Shown piece by piece: positions 54,197-61,642 of a DNA stretch of 64,000 nucleotides. The notes beneath the pieces are model-generated. The model was not told the origin of the DNA and did not search any database. It saw nothing but the letters and a program-made list of their open reading frames with translations. Each line of letters begins with the position of its first letter. Positions within the stretch are counted from its first letter, which is position 1. Location of the stretch: positions 32,540 to 96,539 of the forward strand of contig DDTB01000013.1 of NCBI GenBank assembly GCA_002343985.1, written 5' to 3'. A program made the translations under genes and the position numbers. This stretch comes from Chitinophagaceae bacterium UBA2375. Lineage in GTDB: Bacteria > Bacteroidota > Bacteroidia > Chitinophagales > Chitinophagaceae.

Positions 54197-54550
54197 TCAG
54201 GGATTTGTATTCGTAGGTAAACCTGCCTGTTCAGTAATGTCATCCATACTAATAGCATTATGGCTTTCATCAAAAACCACTTCTCCCTGCTGCAGCAAAA
54301 TCACCTGGGGCGATTCATGATACACATGAAAATCATGCGCGACCTGGTCTGATAATGACCTGTACGCGAGTAAATCGAGGTAATGGAAGTCAATACCTTC
54401 GGGCGCCCCGACCCTCTCCAGCCGGCTTTTGGCCATATGGCTGATGGAGCATCGGGTGCTGTGCTTGAAAATAAGTTGTGGACGCTGAAAAGAAGCCTGG
54501 CGTATGCTGTCGATCTGCGATGCGTCGGTCAGGGGAATCCAATTGATCAT
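54197..54550 (-). CDS. ytxJ: Bacilliredoxin-like YtxJ (BrxC) family protein
   Basis: A 117-residue thioredoxin-fold protein. The active site is FKHSTRCSISHMA with a single cysteine in a T-R-C-S context, matching the YtxJ/DUF2847 family (annotated as bacillithiol system redox-active protein). The second half (HDFHVYHESPQVILLQQGEVVFDESHNAIS) has the cis-Pro of the fold in S-P-Q. It probably removes bacillithiol from protein cysteines. Its ATG overlaps the stop of the small upstream lipoprotein gene. Confidence 0.88.
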   Translation of the reverse strand: MINWIPLTDASQIDSIRQASFQRPQLIFKHSTRCSISHMAKSRLERVGAPEGIDFHYLDLLAYRSLSDQVAHDFHVYHESPQVILLQQGEVVFDESHNAISMDDITEQAGLPTNTNP

Positions 54551-54681
54551 GACTGAGCGCTCACCTGCTTTTGATCATCTTTTGCAACGGAAGGGCAACC
54601 CAGTTTACGGCTCTGGCCGCAACCGGATAAGAAGGCAATGGCCATTACTGCAAGGACACCGGATACAAAAAGCTTTTTCAT
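54547..54681 (-). CDS. Small lipoprotein, 44 residues
   Basis: ATG at 54681 opens a frame of 44 codons: a short Lys-Lys start, a hydrophobic stretch (residues 4-18) and the lipobox L-S-G-Cys21, then a small polar tail with a second Cys (KLGCPSVAKDDQ). The stop TGA overlaps the ytxJ ATG as ATGA, so the genes are translationally coupled. A promoter box lies 23 bp upstream. Bacteroidota often encode tiny lipoproteins like this; function unknown. The reading is supported by signal, coupling and promoter, although the protein is below usual gene-finder cut-offs. Confidence 0.78.
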   Translation of the reverse strand: MKKLFVSGVLAVMAIAFLSGCGQSRKLGCPSVAKDDQKQVSAQS

Positions 54682-54703
54682 TGTTGGAATTTTAATTGGA
54701 TAA

Positions 54704-54711
54704 CAAAGATA
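54704..54711 (-). promoter_or_regulatory. Promoter -7 box of the lipoprotein-ytxJ operon
   Basis: TATCTTTG on the minus strand, 22 bp upstream of the lipoprotein ATG. No -33 TTG at standard spacing. On the plus strand TACATTTG (54730-54737) and TACTTTTG (54748-54755) are candidate boxes for the divergent exonuclease gene. Confidence 0.5.
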
Positions 54712-54828
54712 ATATATGAACGGTAAACGTACATTTGCAAAGAAAATTACTTTTGCGCAGAATTTTTTTTAACGGTTTTATAATAATTTGACCAATTTTT
54801 AACCAGTATTCTAACCCAAACCGCCCCA

Positions 54829-55599
54829 ATGTTACAACTCTCCCGCCCTGTTTGTTTTATTGATCTTGAAACGACCGGTATTAACCTGTCATCCGACCGC
54901 ATCATTGAAATCGCGATTGTCAAAGTGATGCCAGACCAAACAAGGCAGACCAAAAGAAAGCTGCTCAATCCCGAAATGCCTATCCCGGAAGCCAGTTCGG
55001 CCATACACGGCATTACCAACGATATGGTTAAGGATGCCCCCACTTTTAAACAGGTGGCCAACGAAATCAAACAATTCCTCGAAAACAGCGACCTCGGCGG
55101 ATATAACAGCAACCGCTTTGATATCCCCATTTTGATGGAGGAATTCCTAAGGACCGGATTGGATGTTGACCTGACAGACCGCCGCATGATCGATGTGCAG
55201 CACATCTTTTATACCATGGAACCCCGCACACTTAGTGCCGCCTATAAATTTTACTGCCAGAAAGAACTGGTCAATGCGCACAGCGCGGAAGTAGATATCC
55301 AGGCCACCATCGATGTGCTTTACGCGCAACTCGACAGGTATTCTCAACTAGGCAATAGCGTTGACAGCATCCTCAGTGCCATCGGCGAAGAAAAAATCAT
55401 TGACTATGCCCGCCGCTTCAGCTATAATGAAAAAGGAGTGGAAGTATTCAACTTTGGCAAATACAAAGGCAGGTCTGTTGCAGAAGTGCTAAAATCTGAA
55501 CCCCAGTATTACGACTGGATGATGAAAGGCGACTTCCCCCTGCACACCAAACAAAAGCTGACCGAACTTTTTAACCGCACGCTGTTAAAAAATAACTAA
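54829..55599 (+). CDS. DnaQ-like 3'-5' exonuclease
   Basis: A 256-residue DEDDh exonuclease. Exo I: FIDLETTGINL (Asp, Glu); Exo II: YNSNRFDIPIL (Asp); Exo III: HSAEVDIQATIDVL (His, Asp). After the nuclease domain (to about residue 175) a C-terminal segment FNFGKYKGRSVAEVLKSEPQYYDWMMKGDF resembles the small exodeoxyribonuclease X C-terminal/DUF3820 module found in Bacteroidota DnaQ-like proteins. It likely processes single-stranded DNA ends; it may be polymerase epsilon-like but lacks partner evidence. Confidence 0.9.
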   Translation: MLQLSRPVCFIDLETTGINLSSDRIIEIAIVKVMPDQTRQTKRKLLNPEMPIPEASSAIHGITNDMVKDAPTFKQVANEIKQFLENSDLGGYNSNRFDIPILMEEFLRTGLDVDLTDRRMIDVQHIFYTMEPRTLSAAYKFYCQKELVNAHSAEVDIQATIDVLYAQLDRYSQLGNSVDSILSAIGEEKIIDYARRFSYNEKGVEVFNFGKYKGRSVAEVLKSEPQYYDWMMKGDFPLHTKQKLTELFNRTLLKNN

Positions 55600-55681
55600 A
55601 TCAAATCAAGGGGAAACGTAAATTCGGTGGCTTCCTGTGAATCCAGTAAATTTGAGATTCAGCCAACTGTAATCGCTTATT

Positions 55682-56473
55682 TTGGAAAAGATCGTTATCA
55701 TACCAACGTATAATGAGCGGGAGAATATTGCCCAGATCATCGAGGCTGTATTCCAGCTTAATAAAGGTTATCATGTACTGGTCATTGATGACGGTTCCCC
55801 CGATGGTACTGCGCAAATCGTAAAATCTTTGTATACCCATTACCCTGGCCAGCTTTTCCTGGAAGAAAGAAAGGGTAAACTCGGGCTGGGCACAGCTTAT
55901 ATCCATGGTTTCAAATGGGCCCTGAACCGTGGCTACCGCTTTATTTTTGAAATGGATGCCGATTTTTCGCATAACCCCGCCGATTTGGAAAGGTTGTATG
56001 AAGCCTGCGCACAGGGCGCCGGAGTGGCTGTGGGATCAAGGTATGTGAAAGGTGGACAGGTACAAAACTGGCCTTCCAACCGCATCGCTTTATCTAAAGG
56101 TGCCTCTTTATATACCCGAATCATCACCTGGATGCCTGTTAAAGACCCGACCGCGGGCTTTGTTTGCTATACCCGTGAAGTGTTGCAATCCCTAAACCTG
56201 GATGCCATTCATTTTGTTGGGTACGCGTTCCAGATCGAAATGAAATTCGCGGCCTGGAAATTAGGTTTCAGGATCCAGGAAGTGCCCATAACATTTATCG
56301 ACCGCAAACTGGGTACGAGTAAAATGAATAAGGGCATCATTAAAGAAGGTGTGTTGGGCGTTTTACAACTCCGCTGGCAAAGCCTGTTTAAAAGTTACAG
56401 GTCACGCGTTAGTAATAATGCAAGCAATAATAATCCTGCTGTGTACAGGGCTGAGGATGTGTTGGTGGATTGA
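55682..56473 (+). CDS. Polyprenol-phosphate mannosyltransferase-like GT2
   Basis: A 263-residue GT2 glycosyltransferase of the DPM1 type: IVIIPTYNERENIAQII, VLVIDDGSPDGTAQIV, FIFEMDADFSHNPADL (metal DxD) and the product-side block ITWMPVKDPTAGFVCYTREVL, VPITFIDRKLGTSKMN. It should move a hexose from a nucleotide donor to polyprenyl phosphate at the cytoplasmic face. No membrane anchor is visible. The first in-frame start that keeps the family N-terminus is the TTG at 55682; no ATG exists upstream within the frame. Confidence 0.92.
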   Translation: MEKIVIIPTYNERENIAQIIEAVFQLNKGYHVLVIDDGSPDGTAQIVKSLYTHYPGQLFLEERKGKLGLGTAYIHGFKWALNRGYRFIFEMDADFSHNPADLERLYEACAQGAGVAVGSRYVKGGQVQNWPSNRIALSKGASLYTRIITWMPVKDPTAGFVCYTREVLQSLNLDAIHFVGYAFQIEMKFAAWKLGFRIQEVPITFIDRKLGTSKMNKGIIKEGVLGVLQLRWQSLFKSYRSRVSNNASNNNPAVYRAEDVLVD

Positions 56474-56560
56474 TTATGTTTTTTTGTGCAAAATCCAGGT
56501 ATTGACGCCATTTGTGCATTGTAACAGATATTTGCAATCATTTCATTCATGTAATGTATG

Positions 56561-56680
56561 CGACCCCTTTGGGGTCGTTTTTGTTTGGGGTTTCCTTTGC
56601 TATGAATATGCGACCCCTCCGGGGTCGTTTATTTTTCGTGGGCATTTCCTTGCTATAATCATTCGACCCCTTCGGGTTCG
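56561..56680. repeat. Three tandem extragenic hairpins (GACCCC/GGGGTC type)
   Basis: CGACCCCTTTGGGGTCG at 56561-56577, CGACCCCTCCGGGGTCG at 56611-56627 and CGACCCCTTCGGGTTCG at 56664-56680. The 33-36 bp between them are also similar (TTTCC, TTGCTAT, AAT), so this is a tandem repeat with a period of 50-53 bp. It fills the 292-bp gap between the GT2 gene and the convergent xerD. It resembles REP-like palindromes. Confidence 0.8.
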
Positions 56681-56765
56681 TTTGTGTTTGACTTAACTGG
56701 ACAACAACTGGCGCGCAGGCAAGATGCTGTTTATGCATACTTCATGAAACGGCACATCCTTCAGA

Positions 56766-57668
56766 TCACTTTCTAAACGCGGGATGGAATTGATGCAGGG
56801 TACTACGGAGGAAATCCCTGTCGAGATGGGTATAAATTTCTGTGGTGGTGATGCTTTCATGGCCCATCATTTCCTGTACGGCCCTTAAATCGGCGCCGCC
56901 TTCTACCAGGTGCGTTGCAAAGGAATGGCGGAATGTATGGGGCGAAATATTTTTTTGGATATCCGCTTTGCCGGCGAGGTCTTTTAACATCAAAAAAATC
57001 ATCACGCGGGTCAGCCTTCTCCCCCTCCTGTTCAAAAAAAGGATGTCCTCTTCTCCCGGTTTCACGGGCACGTGTACACGAACTTGTTGTTTATATAACT
57101 GTATGTACTTGATGGCATCCTGCCCGATAGGCACCAGCCTTTCCTTGTCGCCTTTACCGATGACTTTAATAAAACCCACATCCAGGTAGAGCGCGCTGAT
57201 CCGCAAATTCACCACTTCACTTACGCGCAACCCGCAACTGTACATGGTTTCGAGGATGGCTTTATTGCGTGTACCTTCCGGACTGCTCAGGTCGATTTGA
57301 GCGATGATTTTTTCAATCTCCTCAAATGCAAGCACGTCCGGCAGTTTACGGATGGTCTTGGGCCCTTCAATGAGTTCCGTTGGGTCGGCCTTTACCAATT
57401 GCTCGGTCAGGCAGTAGGTAAAAAAGCTGCGGATGCCGGATAGGATGCGGGCTTGCGAACTTGCCGTCATGCCCAGTTCATGTATCCACTTAATAAATCC
57501 TTCGAGGTCTTTTACCTGTATCTCGCCGGGCTGGCGTTTTAATTCCTGCATCTCCAGCCAGGTGGTCAGCTTATCCAGGTCGCGCAGATAGGCTTCCACA
57601 GAATGATCTGAAAGGGATTTCTCCAATTGCAACCATGCCCTGAACCCTTTTTTATATGCCTCCCACAT
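56766..57668 (-). CDS. xerD: Tyrosine recombinase XerD
   Basis: A 300-residue site-specific recombinase that resolves chromosome dimers with XerC at dif. N-terminal SAM-like core-binding domain (residues 5-90), catalytic domain with Arg in SCGLRVSEVVNL, Lys in KVIGKGDKERLVP, His-x-x-Arg in SPHTFRHSFATHL, His in MMGHESITTTEIYTHL and the nucleophile Tyr in EIYTHLD. Normal length; housekeeping type rather than an element integrase. Confidence 0.92.
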   Translation of the reverse strand: MWEAYKKGFRAWLQLEKSLSDHSVEAYLRDLDKLTTWLEMQELKRQPGEIQVKDLEGFIKWIHELGMTASSQARILSGIRSFFTYCLTEQLVKADPTELIEGPKTIRKLPDVLAFEEIEKIIAQIDLSSPEGTRNKAILETMYSCGLRVSEVVNLRISALYLDVGFIKVIGKGDKERLVPIGQDAIKYIQLYKQQVRVHVPVKPGEEDILFLNRRGRRLTRVMIFLMLKDLAGKADIQKNISPHTFRHSFATHLVEGGADLRAVQEMMGHESITTTEIYTHLDRDFLRSTLHQFHPAFRK

Positions 57669-57746
57669 GATGCAATATTAATGATGCCTGAATAGTTGTA
57701 CAATTTAATTAAACATTATTTTCGCTCCGCAAATTCAATCAGCTAC

Positions 57747-58256
57747 ATGGCAGTCAATAAAAGTGTTAACCTCCGGTCGTTCAAACGCAAACTCAGTCAT
57801 CACCGCAGCGCGTTCCGGAAATTCCTGAACAAAACGGAAAAAAATCCGCCAAGGGGCATCGATCAACGTACGCCAGAGGTTGAGCAGGAAGTATGGAAAG
57901 AAGTAGACTGCCTGAGCTGTGCGAACTGCTGCAAGAAAATGACGCCCACGTTTACACAACAGGACATCAAAAGGATATCAAAACATTTCAACCAAACACC
58001 TGAAGAATTCAGGCGCCAATGGCTGGTTCGCGACCGGAACAAAGACCTGGTCAACAAAAAACAACCCTGCCAGTTCCTCAACCTGGCTGATAACAAATGC
58101 AGTATTTATGCCATTCGCCCGGTAGATTGCTCTGGTTTCCCGCATCTGTCAAAAAGGAAATGGAGCGAATACGCCCATGTACACAAGCAGAATATCGATT
58201 ACTGTCCGGCTACTTTTAAGATGGTGGAAAAAATGATGAGCTTATACGAAGCCTGA
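57747..58256 (+). CDS. YkgJ family cysteine-cluster protein
   Basis: A 169-residue protein with the metal-binding cluster CLSCANCCKKMTP and further Cys in KQPCQFLNLADNKCSIYAIRPVDCSGFP; this is the CxxCxxCC-type signature of the YkgJ/DUF153 group, thought to bind Zn or an Fe-S cluster. N-terminal 40 residues are basic. The ATG at 57747 is taken; a TTG frame from 57696 would extend it by 17 residues and lie very close to the divergent xerD start. Function unknown. Confidence 0.85.
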   Translation: MAVNKSVNLRSFKRKLSHHRSAFRKFLNKTEKNPPRGIDQRTPEVEQEVWKEVDCLSCANCCKKMTPTFTQQDIKRISKHFNQTPEEFRRQWLVRDRNKDLVNKKQPCQFLNLADNKCSIYAIRPVDCSGFPHLSKRKWSEYAHVHKQNIDYCPATFKMVEKMMSLYEA

Positions 58257-58267
58257 CCTTTCATCAA

Positions 58268-58639
58268 TTACCAGTAATACACATCTTCAATAAAAAATAA
58301 TTCGGGCGCCCCTCCACCCGGCTGTAGTGTGATGGATACGATATCGAATTGCAGCATTTGCCACTGAGGGTGCATATGCCGGTACGCGTCTGATGCCGCT
58401 TGCAGGAATTTGAATTTGCGGTGATCCACCCTCGACTCCGGGTAACCGCCCCGATTCCCTTTTTTTGTTTTCACTTCTACAATGTGCAGGACGCCGTTTT
58501 TGGAAGCGATGATATCCACTTCAAATCGCCTGAAACGCCAGTTTCTCTCTAAAATTCGATAACCCAGCCCTTCCAGGAATACAATGGCCATATCTTCACC
58601 TGTATGCCCTGTTTCCAGCGGGCTACTGCTTGCCTTCAT
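58268..58639 (-). CDS. YraN/UPF0102 family protein (nuclease-like fold)
   Basis: A 123-residue member of UPF0102: T-G-H-T-G-E-D-M-A, LGYRILERNWRFRRFEVDIIASKNGVLHIVEVKTKKG and VDHRKFKFLQAASDAY. D/E-x-K core residues (E in FEVD, D in EVDII, EVKTK) resemble restriction-endonuclease/Holliday-resolvase folds. The start at 58639 gives the normal family length; a frame extending 12 codons upstream is less likely. Confidence 0.88.
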   Translation of the reverse strand: MKASSSPLETGHTGEDMAIVFLEGLGYRILERNWRFRRFEVDIIASKNGVLHIVEVKTKKGNRGGYPESRVDHRKFKFLQAASDAYRHMHPQWQMLQFDIVSITLQPGGGAPELFFIEDVYYW

Positions 58640-58703
58640 AAGGTATTCACTTAATGGGAATAAAAAGGGTTTCAACGAATGGACGATAAACCTGATTTAT
58701 GCC

Positions 58704-58711
58704 TATTTTTG
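58704..58711 (+). promoter_or_regulatory. Promoter -7 box of the DUF6580 gene
   Basis: TATTTTTG, 20 bp upstream of the ATG at 58732. An alternative ATG at 58699 lies before this box, which favours 58732. Confidence 0.5.
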
Positions 58712-58731
58712 CCGAAATTCTTTCAGTGCAC

Positions 58732-59286
58732 ATGAAAAAACCTTCCTATTCTCTTATTGTAGCGATCCTCCTGATCATGGCTGCAGCATTTTCACGCGTG
58801 GTCATGTTTCCCCATAATTTCAGTCCGATTATTGGCATGGCCCTCTTTGGCGGCGCCATCATCCGTGACCGCAAACTGGCGGTACTATTCCCCATCCTGG
58901 CCATGTTTATGTCTGACCTGATGTTTGAGGTTTCCGGCATCACGAAAGGATTTTGGGGATGGGGACAACTGGTTGGATATGGCATCCTCGCAACTATTAC
59001 CCTCCTGGCCCATTACCTGAAGAACTGGAACCCGGCCCGTATCGCGGCTTCTTCCATCGCTTCTTCGATCCTGTTTTTCATCTTATCAAACCTGTCATTT
59101 TTCCTGATTGATAACCAGGTATACCACCTGTACAGCCAGGACCTGGCGGGCCTGCAACAATGTTATATCATGGCCCTGCCTTTCCTGAAAATCAGCCTCC
59201 TGGCCGACCTGGTGTACAGCGGCATATTATTCGGGGCATATTACCTGATTAACCGCAGCATACTTGCCCCACGCAGCATTGCCTGA
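58732..59286 (+). CDS. DUF6580 family membrane protein
   Basis: A 184-residue protein with five or six membrane helices. The opening K-K-P-S-Y-S-L-I-V-A-I, then FSRVVMFPHNFSPIIGMALFGGAIIRD and LAMFMSDLMFEVSG, is typical of the family that shows ECF-transporter S-component-like topology. Some relatives lie near cobalamin or metal transport genes but nothing here confirms a substrate. The gene has its own promoter and terminator. Confidence 0.82.
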   Translation: MKKPSYSLIVAILLIMAAAFSRVVMFPHNFSPIIGMALFGGAIIRDRKLAVLFPILAMFMSDLMFEVSGITKGFWGWGQLVGYGILATITLLAHYLKNWNPARIAASSIASSILFFILSNLSFFLIDNQVYHLYSQDLAGLQQCYIMALPFLKISLLADLVYSGILFGAYYLINRSILAPRSIA

Positions 59287-59314
59287 TTATTGAATTGATT
59301 CAAACATAATTGAG

Positions 59315-59345
59315 TCCCTCTGAAAACCAGGGGGATTTTTCTTTT
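59315..59345 (+). terminator. Terminator after the DUF6580 gene
   Basis: 8-bp stem TCCCTCTG / CAGGGGGA (one G-T pair) with an AAAAC loop, then TTTTTCTTTTT. Confidence 0.75.
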
Positions 59346-59384
59346 TAGCAAATGGGAAAATCCTTTAGCAGGTAATGCCTAAGG

Positions 59385-59843
59385 TTAGCTATCGCCGTTT
59401 TCATAGCCTTCATCTATCTCCAGATCATGGCTATCGGCGGCGGCTGTGGCCAGTTCATCGCAGCGGTTGTTGTAGGGATTATCCGCATGGCCTTTCACCC
59501 AGTGAAAGCGGATCTTGAAGTCTTGCGAGAGTTGATGATATTGCAGCCAGAGGTCTTTGTTCTTTTTCCCACCGGCAAAATTTGTGCGTAACCATTTTTG
59601 CAACCAGCCTTCCTGTATGGCTTTCACCACGTACTGGCTATCGGAATAGATGTCAACAGGTAAATGTTTTTTGGTCAGAGCGCTGAGGCCGGCAATGACC
59701 GCCATTAATTCCATGCGGTTATTGGTGGTGAGCCGAAATCCCTTCGAGAGTTCCTTGCGGTGCTGGCCGTACATCAGCACTACGCCGTAGCCCCCGGGCC
59801 CGGGATTCCCCCTTGAAGAGCCGTCAGTATATATTGTAATCAT
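59385..59843 (-). CDS. rnhA: Ribonuclease HI
   Basis: A 152-residue RNase H1: YTDGSSRGNPGPGGYG (Asp), NNRMELMAVIAGL (Glu), DIYSDSQYVVKAI (Asp) and WVKGHADNPYNNRCDELA (His, Asp), the full DEDD set. It removes the RNA strand of RNA-DNA hybrids. Begins 24 bp after the carboxylase gene and probably shares its transcript. The acidic C-terminal tail (LEIDEGYENGDS) is extra. Confidence 0.95.
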   Translation of the reverse strand: MITIYTDGSSRGNPGPGGYGVVLMYGQHRKELSKGFRLTTNNRMELMAVIAGLSALTKKHLPVDIYSDSQYVVKAIQEGWLQKWLRTNFAGGKKNKDLWLQYHQLSQDFKIRFHWVKGHADNPYNNRCDELATAAADSHDLEIDEGYENGDS

Positions 59844-59867
59844 GGTCAGTCATTCGGCATCCCGGGC

Positions 59868-61499
59868 TTACACCTGGAAGACGCCTGTTTGCAATGAAGC
59901 TATTTCCGGGTTATGATTGGCGGCGGCAATACCTTCCGAAATCACGGTACGCGTATCCCCCGGGTCAATAATTGCGTCTACCCATAACCGTGATGCCGCA
60001 TAAAATGCGGTTGTCTGGCTATTGTATTTTTCCGTGATGCGGTCCAGTATTTTCTTTTCTTCTTCAGGCGACACCACTTCACCCTTGGCTTTCATCGCGG
60101 CAACCTGAATCTGCAACATGGTTTTAGCGGCCTGTTCGCCACCCATCACCGCGATTTTTGCCGTAGGCCATGCATAAATAAACCGGGGGTCATAGGCTTT
60201 GCCGCACATGGCGTAATTGCCCGCGCCGTATGAATTGCCCACAACAATGGTGATCTTTGGCACCACCGAATTAGCCACAGCATTCACCAGTTTGGCGCCG
60301 TCTTTAATGATGCCCGCATGTTCGCTCCGGCTGCCCACCATAAACCCGGTGACATCCTGTAAAAAAACGAGCGGTATTTTCTTCTGATTGCAATTCAGGA
60401 TGAAGCGGGCCGCTTTGTCGGCACTGTCGTTATAAATCACGCCGCCCATTTGCATCTCCCCTTTTTTATTCTTGAGCACCAGGCGCTGGTTGGCCACGAT
60501 GCCAACCGACCATCCATCAATTCGCGCATACCCGCATACGATGGTTTTGCCATAATCTTTCTTAAACTCATCGAAACTGTCGGCATCCACCAGGCAATCA
60601 ATCAAATCAAGCATATCGTATGGCTTGCTGTTGCCATCGCTTAAAATGCCATAAATATCGCTGGCCTTTCTCCGGGGTTGCTTTGGCGCAATTCGGTTGA
60701 AACCCGCTTTGGGAGCGGGCCCCAGCTTGGCCATGATTTGTTTTACCTGGTCGAGGCAGGATTTTTCATCAGGGAATTTATAATCTGCTATCCCGGATAT
60801 TTCGGTATGTGTGGCCGCGCCGCCGAGTTTTTCCACGTCAATATCCTCTCCTATGGCTGCTTTCACCAGGTATGGGCCGGCCAGGAAAATGGAACCGTTG
60901 CCTTCCACCATGAGGGTTTCGTCGCTCATGATGGGCAGATATGCACCTCCTGCCACGCAAGCGCCTGTCACTGCCGCAATTTGGGTGATGCCCATGGCGC
61001 TCATGCGCGCATTGTTGCGGAATATGCGCCCGAAATGCTCTTTGTCGGGGAATATTTCATCCTGCATCGGCAGGTAAACGCCTGCGCTATCTACAATGTA
61101 AATAATGGGTAACCTGTTCTCCATCGCGATTTCCTGGAGGCGGAGGTTTTTCTTTCCGGTGATGGGGAACCAGGCTCCCGCTTTCACCGTTTGGTCGTTG
61201 GCCACAATCACACATTGACGGCCACTCACATATCCCACACCGCTGACGGTACCACCGGCCGGGCAACCGCCATGCTCCTGGTACATCTCATAGCCGGCGA
61301 AAGCGCCTATTTCTACAAAAGGGCTGTCGGGATCACAGAGATAAGCGATGCGTTCCCTCGCCGTCATTTTGTTCTTTTCTTTTTGCTTTTGGGCGGCTTT
61401 GGCGCCTCCACCCTCGTAAATCTTCTCTAACTTCTGCCTTACCCGGCTCCAGGCCATTTTCATGGCATCTTCATTCTTACTGAATTCGATATTGATCAT
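59868..61499 (-). CDS. mccB: Acyl-CoA carboxylase beta subunit, methylcrotonyl-CoA type
   Basis: A 543-residue carboxyltransferase. The TARERI start, HGGCPAGGTVSGVGYVSG, VKAGAWFPITGKKNLR, DSAGVYLPMQDEIFPD, GGAYLPIMSDETLMVEGNGSIFLAGPYLVKAA, and the C-terminal GNSYGAGNYAMCGKAYDPRFIYAWPTAKIAVMGGEQAA fit the MCC/geranyl-CoA branch rather than propionyl-CoA carboxylase. It carboxylates 3-methylcrotonyl-CoA in leucine degradation together with a biotin subunit not in this window. HMG-CoA lyase of the same pathway is at 6.0-6.9 kb. Propionyl-type substrate is not excluded. Confidence 0.88.
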   Translation of the reverse strand: MINIEFSKNEDAMKMAWSRVRQKLEKIYEGGGAKAAQKQKEKNKMTARERIAYLCDPDSPFVEIGAFAGYEMYQEHGGCPAGGTVSGVGYVSGRQCVIVANDQTVKAGAWFPITGKKNLRLQEIAMENRLPIIYIVDSAGVYLPMQDEIFPDKEHFGRIFRNNARMSAMGITQIAAVTGACVAGGAYLPIMSDETLMVEGNGSIFLAGPYLVKAAIGEDIDVEKLGGAATHTEISGIADYKFPDEKSCLDQVKQIMAKLGPAPKAGFNRIAPKQPRRKASDIYGILSDGNSKPYDMLDLIDCLVDADSFDEFKKDYGKTIVCGYARIDGWSVGIVANQRLVLKNKKGEMQMGGVIYNDSADKAARFILNCNQKKIPLVFLQDVTGFMVGSRSEHAGIIKDGAKLVNAVANSVVPKITIVVGNSYGAGNYAMCGKAYDPRFIYAWPTAKIAVMGGEQAAKTMLQIQVAAMKAKGEVVSPEEEKKILDRITEKYNSQTTAFYAASRLWVDAIIDPGDTRTVISEGIAAANHNPEIASLQTGVFQV

Positions 61500-61642
61500 A
61501 TGGCAAGTATTGTACGCTTAATTTCTCAGGGGGGCAAATTACAACAGCAGGGCCAAAATCTATCCATTCCGGGCCATTTTATCCAATCTCGCTGAAATCA
61601 GCTATTTTCCACATCAATTACCCCGGGAATTCATTTCAACGC

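Noticed and set aside
56561..56680. Tandem palindromes as a short CRISPR array
   Set aside because: Only three units, spacers are similar to each other rather than unique, no cas genes nearby.
56766..57668. xerD as the integrase of the ssrA islet
   Set aside because: It is 2.6 kb away with several housekeeping genes between and has the length and motifs of the chromosomal XerD.
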